Assembly (NCBI GenBank): GCA_964023205.1
Contig: OZ026835.1
Span: 16,140,414-16,204,413, forward strand
DNA length: 64,000 nucleotides
Reading direction: 5' to 3'
Source of the DNA: Lutraria lutraria
Lineage: Eukaryota; Mollusca; Bivalvia; Venerida; Mactridae
Part shown: piece by piece, positions 1 through 11,600 of the stretch
Layout of the letters: every line of letters begins with the position of its first letter
Numbering within the stretch: position 1 is the stretch's first letter
Position numbers and translations under genes: made by a program
The notes under the pieces: model-generated
The model's input: the letters and a program-made list of their open reading frames with translations, nothing else
Database searches by the model: none
Told to the model about the DNA's origin: nothing

Positions 1-149
1 AAATTCACGTACTTTAAGTTTACAATAGAAAATTATTTATTAGACACTGTAAGAAAGTAGATTGCTGCTTACGTACAACGGGGAACACGTTTGTAATGAT
101 GGGTAACGCAGTATTGCTGGTCACGTAATTCGTGTACTCTGTCTTTCAA
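1..149 (-). other. intron of gene 2, left flank of composite transposon
   Basis: Non-coding. This stretch is nearly identical to 14131-14279 and 16710-16858, which lie in the FN3-b intron of the two other copies of the FN3 cassette. It is therefore the continuation of the intron that begins below the exon at 8532-8696, split off by the composite transposon. The expected FN3-b 3' half-exon of copy A must lie to the left of the window. Confidence 0.85.
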
Positions 150-153
150 TTAA

Positions 154-515
154 GGTGAAACCAAACGATTGAAATTACGTCGTTTTCGACGTCAAAACGG
201 CCGTTTTATAGTGCCCCTCTGTAAATACCTATAGCTCTCTCAATTAATGTTATTATTCTATGAAATAAGATTGTAATAAATAAGAATAAAATTAGCTAGA
301 AGTTGGTATAAATTTCATGTTCATAAATTAAGTATGGGTGCGTGTAAAACGAGTTAAAAAGAAAATTTTATTATTGTTTTTTTCACACCTCAAGACATTA
401 ATTAATTTTTTTTTTAAATCTGCCGGAGTATTTTTTTTTATTTTTGCCTAAAATATAGTTCGATATGTCTTCCGTTATTCACGTGAATATGAAGAAAATC
501 TATCGAGCCGTCTTT
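154..515 (+). repeat. left terminal inverted repeat of first element
   Basis: About 360 bp, reappearing inverted at about 5137-5487. Matching blocks include the stretch around AATCTATCGAGCCGTCTTTC (498-517) opposite GAAAGACGGCTCGATAGATT near 5152, and the block with TTCACGTGAATA. The terminal part also contains a near-palindrome around CGTTTTCGACGTCAAAACGG. Confidence 0.85.
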
Positions 516-809
516 CAGTTATTAGCAGTTACCGAAGGTTACTGCATTACATGAAAAAGGCGCGTTTCACAATTGACATAAAGTGATCTCATATATATTT
601 ATGACATTCTTTAAAATTAATTTTGTATGTTATTACTTTTTTCTGCGAAAACGCAACGTGACTATCGGAACTGACGTCATAACGTGAAGTGAATCATATC
701 ATTGTTTTTTTTCAATATGGCAAACTTCAAGCGAAAAGAGAAAAATAATTTCAATCTAAGCAACTTAATTCAATTTTAAAAACAATCTGTCGGCAGACGC
801 ATCATTGAT

Positions 810-3800
810 ATGGACTATTTTGGGAGACAGTTTGATCGTGGCTGTGAGAAATGCAAATCGCCACTTTCATTTGATATAATACAAGAGACAGTTTTGGGAT
901 TATGTTCCATTTTCCGTTTCCGCTGTAAATCATGCAAGCATGAAACAAAGATCGCATCATCAGACACGTGTGAGGGTGAAGGAAAGACTCCGTACTCGAT
1001 AAATGCAAGAGTTGCGTTGGGTAAGTACCTGTAATTTTCAGTTTTATTTACATAATTATGGACACTGCAATGAATTGTATAATCACAAAACAATTTTTGT
1101 ATGTAGTGAAGTATAGACACGTATTCTGTTCATTATGAAATAATGCATGTAATATGATGCTAGTCTTTCATTTTCTGAACCGTGCTGCAAAGAAGTCACC
1201 GTTGTCTTAATGACAGCAGATTGATTTCAGCCATGTTTTTATCATTTTTTACAATGTGACAGGTATGATACATGTCGGTATTGGAGAAACTCATGTGGAT
1301 TCTGTACTTACCACGCTGGGTCTACCAGGCATCAGTCAACCAACGCTGAAGAAACTGGAAAGGAGGGTGGGGCCTGAAATCGAACGAGAGGCCAAGAGGT
1401 CGTGTGCGGATTCTCGTCAGGCTTAGTATGACATTGCCGCATCGCAGTGGTCCCAGAAAGATGATGAAATTACCTTTGACGAAGCGATCGCTATTTTGGA
1501 AACACAGTGCGGTATGTAATACAAAACAATTGTGTTTATGTGTCCATTGGGTTCGATGTATTTTGTTCCTTAATTCGAATAGGGTTAAATTTTTTATGTA
1601 ATTTTATGTATGATAAGGATATCAGTAAAAGCGACAAATGAGGTTACATTCTGTTTAAGTAAGATTAAAATAGAAAATTGTCGCTTTGAATTTAATACGT
1701 CAATTTGATGAAATACAGGTTCACCATCAAAGAGTACGAATGATGTAGATGTCCATGTTATGAACAACAACCGCCCTGACGGAGATCCCATACAGCAAGA
1801 ACTTGAGATTGGTATATATGATGATAATAGTTGTTATAATTGTACGGTTGAGTATCTTGATATGATGAAATACAATAAGAATATTCATAAACATAATAAA
1901 ATGACATTAATAGTATTGAAAATGATACAAATAATAAGACATTGTCATTATCAACTTCATTACACAGTATTTTGTATCAATTATTAAATAATAAAGTCTT
2001 TTTCTACCAGGAATGGTAACTGAGGTCTCCATTAGCGAACCAGGTGTGCCTGTAAACATAGCTAGTACAAGTGCTGGACGAATCTATGAAAATAAGACAT
2101 TACTTCAGGATTATGGTACATATGTCACTTCATTCAATGCATATGTATACAATACGTAAAACTGTGAATATTGTAAACGATAGAAGATCACGATATACAA
2201 TTGACTGCTTTATTGATAAATAAATTATATCAGTATTTTATGTACATACATTGAATCTATAAATTGCATTCCTATGTATTAAACGCAAAAGTTAGTGTTA
2301 CTCTATATAAATGGTTTTATCACTTCGTAGTAACGAACAATGGAAACTCTGTCAGGTCATCAGTACTGTCTACAAGTGAAGAAAGCTTGAATCTAGGACC
2401 ATGTGGTGACGCCACACAACAGAAACACGGTACGTGTTACAACTACATTTAAAGAAACAAAATATCATGTATATTGGACAAAAGTAGAGTGCAATTTTCA
2501 CAAATATTAATCGAACTAATGAAATGCGTTGCTTGTTGTCATTAATATAAATTACAAAACTTTATATTCGTTACCCTTTGATTTCATCCTGCATTTGTAT
2601 AACATAGTTCATTTTACTCTTACTTCTTTCCTCCAAAAGTATTTGCTGATTATTTCCCAGGTGTTATCGACCGGGTAGAAGTAATGGAAGTAACAGTCAG
2701 TCAAGACGCAGGATGGTCCAAACGTGGAAAAGCTATGAATAGTCTTTCTGGTAAGATTTTGTTATATCGTAAGTGAAAATTTTATATTACATAAAATAAT
2801 ACGTGTATGGCAATGTATTAAGAATATGCAATATGTTGCTTGCTAACTCATTTGAAATGTTCATCTGATTGAAAGTATTTCATATAAATTTCTGTGGACA
2901 TGTTACTCTGTCAAACATTTTTCTTCATGCCAATATGCACCAATCTTTGATAGCTATTTAGTGTTACAAATGTATTTTAAAAATGTTTTTACACCAGCCC
3001 CTTTACATCTATTTAATAAATATCACAATTGTTAGGTTGGGGTCATGTGATCGGCCACGAAACTAAACGGTGCCTTGATTACTGCACAAGAATAAAAGGC
3101 TGTAAGAAGTGTATCCATTATTCCCGCATTGGCCAGGAAGTTCCTTCTCATGACTGTCGGAAGAATTGGGACAAGTCCTCAAAGGCAATGGGGGCAGATA
3201 TAACTGTCGAGCTACACCAAAATGGAGCAAAAACCGCACTTGTCTATTCAAAAGTTATTGGTGATGAAGACTCATCGTCCATTTACCATATCAGAAATAA
3301 AGTAAATTCAAACGTGGAAAAGTATTCTGATCTAAGCCATATCAAACGTTCGATTTCACGGCGCCTAGATGAACTTCAGAAGCACCACAAGGAGCTGACT
3401 GGAATGGTGAAAAATGATTTCATCAAGAATTTTGTTAGGCAAAACACCTCGGGCACTGAGGAGAGTATGATCCAATCACTTCGGGCTGTTGTTGAACATA
3501 TGTTTGGGAATCATGAAGAATGCGGGCAATGGTGTCGATATGGCAAAGTTGACATCTACAAACATAGCGGATTGCCGTATGGCAAGGATTTAAAAAGTGA
3601 AAGATTAAGGAGTGCTCTTCAGCATGTCCTTAGTCCGTTTGTTCAGAACCCTAAGAGATTCATTACAGATGGCTCAACGCAACCAAATGAATCTCTTATA
3701 GTGTCGCATAGTGAAAGGCCCCTAAGTTTCGAAATTACGACATGTCAGAACGTTTTGATTACAGGTACGCAGCTGGAGTTCTACAATTTAATGAAGGTGT

Positions 3801-4955
3801 CTCATACGTGGATAGCTTGTGCAATAAATCGTTTTCACCACGCAAGGAAACGCAAAAGTACTGTGTACAACGCGATAAACGACGGAACTATTGTAGAAAA
3901 TATAAGCAATCAAGAAAACAAAAGAAACAACGTATCACACTGAAAAAAGACCGAAAAACAAAAGACAAAACGTCAGAAATTAAACATGGCCCATCATACA
4001 TGACTGACATTCTAAATGATACAGATATAGACTTGACTGAGGTCACAGATGAATCTGCCAATACACAAAAAGTGACATTTGAAATAGGAACTGTTTATCC
4101 TGTATACATCGATTTAGAAACCACAAAACTCGGTTATGGTGCAGAAATAACACAGATAGCGGCTTTATGCGGTGACAGCATGTATTCTAAGTATGTCATA
4201 CCGTGTGGAGACATAACTCGGGGAGCAACCAACATCACCGGATTAGAAGTCAAATTATGTAATGGCAACAAAACGCTGACTTTACATGAACACCCTGTAG
4301 ACGCTACGCTACCGGAAGACGCACGGCATGATTTTATTAATTGGATGGCAAAATTATCAAAACCAAACATTCTAATAGCACACAATGGAGATAAATTTGA
4401 TTTTCCAATTTTGTTCAGACAATTACAGAGATTTAATTTCTTAGAAAAGTTTACGCCTCATGTTTTCGGAACTGTTGACTCTCTTCACTACTTAAAAAAT
4501 CCATCCAGTCTCCAAACGGGCATTCACTGTCGGCGATTTACAAAACACTATGTAACGGGTCTGTAGATATGCTACACAATGCTGAAAAAGATGTGAAAGC
4601 ACTGCGCGATATTTGCAACAGTGATCATGTAATTTTGGAAAACTTATACAATAACATTTATCAAATAGATTCTTCTATAAAATTGTGCCTACGTAAAATT
4701 GCACAACGCTCCGCAATCAACACTTTGAAATCACAGTTGACACATAACAGCAAATGTTCGATAAGCGACAGAATAGCGAAAAAACTATGTGCATCGGGCA
4801 TAACATTTGATATACTAAGTCTTGTTCATAAGAGAGATAAAGAACATGACGTATTTTTATCATTATCTGAAAAGAAGGACAATGTGGTTAGAGTTACTAA
4901 CAGAAGATCTATTATTAATTCCATCAAATCGTTTTTAGATCATTCTATACAGTAA
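810..4955 (+). pseudogene. decayed transposase-exonuclease fusion gene (Mutator/Kolobok-like)
   Basis: A spliced plus-strand gene within the first element. Proposed exons are 810-1020, 1263-1511, 1719-1811, 2011-2115, 2356-2429, 2661-2750 and 3036-4955, each with AG/GT borders; the middle exons 3-5 are the least certain. Exon 1 has a CxxC...CxxC zinc-binding pattern. Exon 2 reads GMIHVGIGETHVDSVL, and exon 6 ends QDAGWSKRGKAMNSLS, with the likely first catalytic Asp. Exon 7 has CKKC, HDCRKNWDKSSKAMGAD, the second acidic motif GDEDSSS and a basic C-terminus. This pattern matches the Mutator-like transposase domain common in invertebrate genomes. Exon 7 continues into a DEDDh exonuclease. The gene is broken by a TAG at 1424-1426, a frameshift near 3735 and another near 4500-4521. 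The family is recognised from memory. Confidence 0.75.
3742..4955 (+). pseudogene. DEDDh 3'-5' exonuclease module with PML-like C-terminus (3' part of the fusion)
   Basis: The first part still encodes the transposase C-terminus (RYAAGVLQFNEG, then a Lys/Arg-rich run). A linker follows, then an exonuclease fold: motif I VYIDLETTK (DxE), motif II LIAHNGDKFDFPIL, and motif III HNAEKDVKAL (H-x4-D) at about 4573-4602. After motif III comes FDILSLVHKRDKE, which resembles the end of the exonuclease domain of vertebrate PML isoform I and PML-like exon-9 exonucleases (from memory). A one-base shift between about 4500 and 4521 separates motifs I-II from motif III; downstream of it the other frame reads SLSAIYKTLCNGSVDM directly into motif III. 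All catalytic residues are otherwise present, so decay looks recent. Confidence 0.75.
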
Positions 4956-5136
4956 GTGAAACAAATAAGATTATGATGGTCATAGCAGGTGAAAATAAAT
5001 ACCTGAATACATCAAATGAGGGCGTTGTTGAAGATTTAATTAATCTGTCTAAATTGTATGATTTCAACGATCACGTTTACACAAGAAAAAATGACGTTCA
5101 CGCGAATGAACGTTTTATAAGGTAATGTCATGTTGT

Positions 5137-5487
5137 AAAAAATCGGTTAACTGAAAGACGGCTCGATAGATTTTCTTCATATTCACGTGAATAACGGAAG
5201 GCATATCGAACTATATTTAAGGCAAAAATAAAAAAAAATCCCTCGGGCAGATTTTTAAAAAAATTAATTAATGTCTTGAAGTGTGAAAAAAACAACACTA
5301 AAATTTTCATTTTAACTCGTTTTGCACGCACCCATACTTAAGTTATGAGCATGAAATTTATACCAACTTCTAGCTAATTTTATTCTTATTTATTACAATC
5401 TTATTTCATAGAATAATAACATTAATTGAGAGAGCTATAGGTATTCTCAGAGAGGCACTATAAATACTGTAAAAACGTCCGTTCCAC
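5137..5487 (-). repeat. right inverted repeat of first element, lacking its outer tip
   Basis: Inverted copy of 154-515, readable down to CAGAGAGGCACTATAAATAC. The last roughly 45 bp expected of the outer end are missing or merged. The next bases (ACCAAACGATTGAAATTACG, 5488 on) are already the left end of the second element. Confidence 0.8.
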
Positions 5488-8385
5488 CAAACGATTGAAA
5501 TTACGTCGTTTTCGACGTCAAAACGGTCATTTTTACGGTATTTGTAGTGCCTCTCTGAAAATACTTATCGCTCTGTCAGTTTACGGAAATATTTAATGAA
5601 ATAACATTCTAATAGCGGAGAATTAAAGTACCTACACGTAGGTATAAATTCGATGTTCATGACTTAATTATAAGTGCAAATAAAACGATTTTAAATGTAA
5701 AATTTGATGTTGTTTTCTTCTCACTTTTAAACTTAAATTATTTTTATTAAAAATCTGCCCGAGGGATTTTTTTTATTTTTGTCTAGAATAAAGTTTGATG
5801 TGTCATCTACTGTTCTCGTGAATTTTAAGAAAATCTATCGAGCCGTTATAATTTTATTAAAGCTTTGAATGATAACATTACCTTATAAAGCGCTCATTCG
5901 CTTTCAAGAACGTCGTTTCAAACACACGTCTGGTTTTGGTATTTAATGCATACTTGCATCTATTTTATTTACTGTATACAATGATCTAAAAAGATTTGCT
6001 GGAATTAATGATACATTGTCTGTCAATAACCCTAATCACATTGCCATTCTTTTCAGATAACAATAAACACATTCCATTATCTTTTTAGCGTGCTTAATTT
6101 TGTGTACATATGCGTAAATAAATAATATGACAAAATTGCAAAACTTGGCCGCTATTAATTGCACCTTTTTGTATAAAAAACAAGGTTCAATGATTTACAT
6201 AATTATATAATTATTATATTATGATTGAGAAGTTTATTTAGATGTGTTGTTTTAATGATATGCATTCTATGTATGTTTATTTTTTTAGGTAAATATTAAT
6301 TATGAATCATAAAAAAAACAGATTTACGACCCCGTTGTTATAGCGCATTTATGATATAGATACTTAATACAAGCGAAAATGATGGCTATAGTATGTGAAA
6401 AATACATACATGATTACAACAAACGAGTCCGTTGTTTCAGATTTGATTAAAATGCGTAAAATGCATGGTGTAATCAGAACGTTCAAGTGTGAGCCTGATT
6501 CTCACTGTCGCAGTGCTGGTCCCGGTGTAACGTTTTCAAGCTCCCCCTTTTCAGGTTAACCCCGGTAACTTAAAAACGTTTTCAAAGTATAGGCCCCGGT
6601 AACATTAAAACGTTTTCAAACTCCCTACCCTGTTAAATAATAATCCCTCCCCGGTAACTTGAAAACGTTTTCAAACGCCTCCCCATCCTGTGTTAATTTA
6701 AATGGACAAAACGTTTATATTTCAGGTTATAATTCATTCGTATGATTCACAGTCAACAAGGTTTATTCACATATATATTCCTGTATTTCTTAACTGAATG
6801 TACGCTATAAATACATGAAGCTATGGAATCCTATTAGGGTCATGGAGAGTTAGTCTGGTTCCCGGACATGCTCTACAATTACCGATAACATAGTGTAAGG
6901 GGAAGGAACTCCAGACTAATGCAGAGTATACACTCTTATTCAATTAATGAACAAAAATGAAAGACCTGACCTTTGTTTTTTTATCTATTTTTGGCAAAAT
7001 AATTCAAGATTGAATTGGTATTTGCGCAATAACGCACATAGGATTCCATAATGAAGAAATGAACTTGTCAGTATATGACGTCATAATTTTATGATTTCGT
7101 CATTAGAACCACATTATTTGTTATTACTAAAGTTGGACATAGCACATGTATTAAACTCAGACCCCTTTTGGTAAAACTAGAGGTTCACATAATCTCCCAA
7201 ACGCACACAAGAGGAAAGTACTTAACATTAATATTCATAATTAACGTGTGACCGTATTATGCAGTAATATCAAACAACTTAGATGAATAATAAAAAATAT
7301 CGCTACACTCCTAAATAATCCTAAATACTTCCTTTATTTTGCAAATGCAAAATCCAAATCGTCTGTGATGGGGATCGAATTCACTTTATGGTTGCTAAAT
7401 AACTGTAGTACACACATTTATGTATTTGTAATCTCCCTATTCGTGTATGCAAGCTCCCTCTTATTATGAATTTTCAAATTATTACCCGGGGTAATCTGAA
7501 AACGTTACCGAGAGGTACCTTGAAACGGGATGAGCTTGGAAACGTTACACCGGGGCCCCCTGTGGCATATAACCGGTATATCGACTTTAAATGTCAATCG
7601 CGTATGTAGTCCAATAATCCGGAACACTAATACCTTGTGTATATCATGCTACAGCCAGGTACAACAACGGATCTACCTCGGTTCTGTCCAGTAGCTTTAA
7701 AGATTAAGCAGGTTCTTAATATTTTCTCGGTAAGCCATGGTTGCATTATATATTAAACATTTTAACAAATACGAGACTGATTGCCCGACAGCACCAGAAC
7801 AACAAGGTCCATCCAGGACTGCCATGGATAACTACAGTGTCACTAGAGTTGTACTCCTGGTTTGACAGGGTTTCGCCAGGTCACTCATTCGGGACCAACC
7901 AAGAGTCAACCCGGAAGTGTGAGAATAGCGCTGTACACAGTGTGTCAAACGACGTTTTTGAAGGCGAATGAGCGTTTTGTAGGGTAACGCTATATAGTGA
8001 AGATTGGATAAAATTAAAACGGCTCGATAGATTTTCTTAATATTTACGAGAACAGTAGATGACACATAAAACCTTATTATAGACAAAAATTAAAAAAATC
8101 CCTCGGGCAGATTTTTAATAAAAATAATTTAGGTTTGAAAGTGAGAAGAAAACAACATTAAATTTTACATTTAAAATCGTTTTACTTGCACTTATAATTA
8201 AATCATGAACATCAAATTTATACCTACGTGTAGGTAATTTAATTCTCCGCTATTAGAATGTTATTTCATTAAATATCCACATAAATTGACAGAGCGATAG
8301 GTGTTATCAGAGAGGCTCTATAAATACCGCAAAAATGACCGTTTTGACGTCGAAAACGACGTTATTTCAATCGTTTGGTTCCACC
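5488..8385. mobile_element. second, non-autonomous element of the composite
   Basis: The left repeat (5488-about 5950) and right repeat (about 7930-8385) are inverted copies, sharing for example ACCTACACGTAGGTATAAAT on the left with its complement near 8225, and the CGTTTTCGACGTCAAAACGG block. The repeats are related to, but diverged from, those of the first element. No transposase reading frame is visible. A further inverted-repeat element is nested at 6521-7554. The first TTAA and GGTG bases expected at its own left end are absent at the junction. Confidence 0.75.
6521..7554. mobile_element. nested inverted-repeat element (MITE-like)
   Basis: The ends CCCGGTGTAACGTTTTCAAG (6521) and CTTGGAAACGTTACACCGGG (7535-7554) are inverted with one mismatch. 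Just inside the left end, variants of CCCCGGTAACTTGAAAACGT recur at about 6564, 6596 and 6648, and inverted forms lie near 7486-7520. No coding potential is seen. Confidence 0.7.
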
Positions 8386-8531
8386 TTAAATCAAACACAA
8401 ATGCTTCAAGTCTTCAAGGCTGACATATGTGTACATGAGAAGACAAACGTGTGTACAATTTTAACACCCTGGATATTCTAGTATAATATAATGATTTATT
8501 GTACAGAATGTTGCAACATTAATGAATTTAC

Positions 8532-8696
8532 CATAGCCTCCAGTGCCGCACGTTCCTGTCGTATTGGTTAGATCAACGACTGTTACAGAATAATTCGTAG
8601 GTCCAGTGTAGAGTTCAGGAAACATCCAATGAATCATTAGACTATCTGGGTGACTGTGTACATGTTCTGTTGTGACATTCCTTGGCATATATGGTT
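8532..8696 (-). CDS. gene 2 exon: FN3-b 5' half, cassette copy A
   Basis: Encodes MPRNVTTEHVHSHPDSLMIH followed by ELYTGPTNYSVTVVDL and CGTGGYGK, strands A to D of an FN3 domain. Acceptor CAG at 8697, donor GTAAAT. It differs from copy B by one residue (HSHPDS against DSHPDS). Its partner half-exon lies beyond the composite transposon and the window edge. Confidence 0.85.
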
Positions 8697-11600
8697 CTGT
8701 ACAAAAATGCAGTTTTACGGAGTTACTTTTCTCCTTTTTACTGATTTTGTTTTAGATTTCAAACATGATTATTTGTGTGAATAAATGGATTACAAGAAAA
8801 ATCGATTCGAACTGTTAATAAACATAAGGCATGTTCAGAATCCTATTGGTGCCATATCAAATGTCGTCCCCTCGACGCACGGCAACGCGATACGACAATA
8901 GGATACGACATTGCGACAATGCGATACGTCGGTCTACAATGCGATACGTCGAACGACAATGTGTCATTTGTCTAAATGACAGGTTGCCAACTTTGGCCAG
9001 ATATGTCGCAATATCATTTCGCATAGTCGATCGTAGTATCGCGTTGTCGTGCATCGCGTTTGGGAGGCTACGAACGGCATTTGACATAACACTAACTGGT
9101 TTCCGTAAGCATGGGAGTAAAATTATATATTTGAATTACATATTAAAGTACTGAAATAGTACATAAATTACTACTTACTACCAATTTTGGTCTGAAATTT
9201 TACTTCTTGATTTTCTTCACCCTGGCCTATGGTTGTGAAGCCAGATATTACGACTGTGTAATTACTGTATGGAAGAAGGTTATTCAAGTTTATACTTGAG
9301 TCATTTCCAGTGGTTGTATGATTTTGTGTTTCAGATTTGTCAACATTTACTAATTTAATCATATACTGTGTAATGATACCATTCGTTGGACAAGGTGGGG
9401 ACCAATTTATTATGGCTCTATTACTTGTAGTCACAACTTCTACGGAAGATTCGTTGACTTGTCCAGGAACTAAAACAAAAGTATCATTTACAAGTGAAAA
9501 GCTTCGAAGTGGTTAATAAAATTACAATTCATTTGTTCAGAATGAGGGGTGAGCCGGTAGTCCAGTGGTAACGCGCTGGACTTCTAAACGAAAGGTCATG
9601 GGTTCGAATGTCGGCTCCACCATTCAATATACCAGGGGTGCTTTTTCAGTGCCATCCTAATGATCGAGTCAAGTATATTGTTAAGAAAACAACAGGAAAC
9701 GGATGAGACATGTATCTGTGCTTTACTTTACATCGGGCGCAATAAAGAACCAGGAAAGACTTTTTGAAAAGAGTAGATATATGAATGCCCGGTTCTCCTG
9801 TATCTTATCTCCCACCCTTTCTTGGATGGCTCTGAAATGTCGAATGGACCGTTTAACAACAGTTATATTAATTATTAAGCATGACTTTTCTTGCAAGTGT
9901 GATAGCTTGGATTTTTCTGTGACTTTAAACTCAAGTCAAACGAAAGTTCCTCTTTTTAGAACAAGCCGTGGATCAGGCAAAAAATTACAAACGCAAAGTG
10001 TTTTACAAGTCATAAGTTTAATAAGTAAGTATTGATTAATCTGAAAAAAAAACCTTCCACAGTAGTTTCGTGTAGATCAACTGCTACAAGTATAACGAAA
10101 TCTTTTTAAGATAATGTATATTCATAACCATTGTGTTAAAAGACATTCTCTTCATTAATGTTTAACCGTTTTCCTCTTGTTGGGTTTAAAATCTGAACGG
10201 TTGAAACTAACATAAACTAATACAAGATCAGACATTTTGTAGCGTTTTTTTTGTGAAAGACGAATTTTTGCTTAACAACTGAAAAAGGGTTATAAGAGCT
10301 TAGATTGCAACGTGATAACATTATCATTAATCTTCGAGCAATGATGATCCTGGAACACTTCGACCAAAGTTTATCATTTCGAGGGCTGAATGCGAAACTA
10401 GTGCAAGTGACATTTTTGACAAAAATCACTTTTTTCAATAATCAGTCGTAAAAATACCTTATCCATCTACTGTAAGAATATTTTCTTTGATTTTTAAAAT
10501 TTAACAAAATAATTGCAAATTGTGACAAATGATGTAAGTAAAAATGTTCCCATTTTTATTTGCGAAACTAGACTAAGTGACACATAAAGGCACATACACT
10601 CTTTTCACGTTGAACTTTTTTAATTTCGCTTCATGGGGAAAATGTTTTATAAAATTACAATAAAGTTCTCCTAAAGTATTTACTAGAACAAAGTATTTGA
10701 CTCAGTATAAGTCTATGTAAGCAATAGATTATGTTTTTTTTAAGATGGAGGATATAATAATTTAGTATTGTTCCTTATTGATAAAATTGTATGATAGAGG
10801 ATGTATTGATTTAACATTGTTCCATATTGATAAAGTTGTATGATAGAATATATAATGAGTTAACATTGGTTCTTATTGATAGTGTTGTATGATATAAGAT
10901 TTAATAATTTAACATTGTTCCTAATTGATAGTGTTGTATGATAGATGATATGATAATTTAACATTGTTCCTAATTGATGGTGTTTTATAATAGGAGATAT
11001 TATGATTTAACATAATGACTGTTCTTTAGTGATAGTGTTGTATAATGGTGGTTATATTCATTTATCCTAGTTGCTTATTAATAGTGTTGTATGATAGAAG
11101 ATAAATTAATTTAACATTGTTCGTTATTGATAAAATTGTATAATAGAAGATTAAATAATTTAACATTGTTTCTTATTGATAGTGTTGCATGATAGAAGAT
11201 ATAATAATTTAACATTGTTTCTTATTGATAGTGTTGTATGATATAAGATATAATAAATTAACATTGTTCCTAATTGATGGTGTTGTATGATAGATGATAT
11301 GATGATTTAACATTGTTTCTTATTGATAGTGTTGCATAATAGAAGATATTATGATTTAACATAATCATTGTTCTTTATTGATAGTGTTGTATAATAGAAG
11401 ATATTATGATTTAACATAATGACTGTTCTTTATTGATAGTGTTGTATAATAGAAGATATTATGATTTAACATAATGACTGTTCTTTATTGATAGTGTTGT
11501 ATAATAGAAGATATTATGATTTAACATAATGACTGTTCTTTAGTGATAGTGTTGTATAATAGAAGATATTATGATTTAACATAATGACTGTTCTTTATTG

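Larger units (their letters stand above)
150..8389. mobile_element. composite TTAA-bounded DNA transposon (two related elements joined)
   Basis: The outer left end (from 154, GGTGAAACCAAACG) and the outer right end (to 8385, CGTTTGGTTCCACC) are inverted copies. Each is flanked by TTAA (150-153 and 8386-8389). The paralogous intron positions near 14276 and 16855 read CAATTAAATCAAAC with a single TTAA, so they are empty sites and TTAA is the target duplication. Inside are an autonomous-type left element (154-about 5487) and a shorter right element (about 5488-8385) with related inverted repeats. TTAA duplications are typical of piggyBac, Kolobok and Sola3 transposons; the encoded transposase favours Kolobok/Mutator-like. 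Confidence 0.85.

Noticed and set aside
8831..9154. Open frames of about 100 codons in the cassette MITEs (also 14722-15036 and 17294-17617)
   Set aside because: They run through short inverted words on both strands and resemble no protein; they vary between copies as repeats do.
9551..9618. Functional tRNA-Arg gene
   Set aside because: The acceptor and T arms are imperfect, the body continues as repeat sequence, and sister copies have decayed anticodons.
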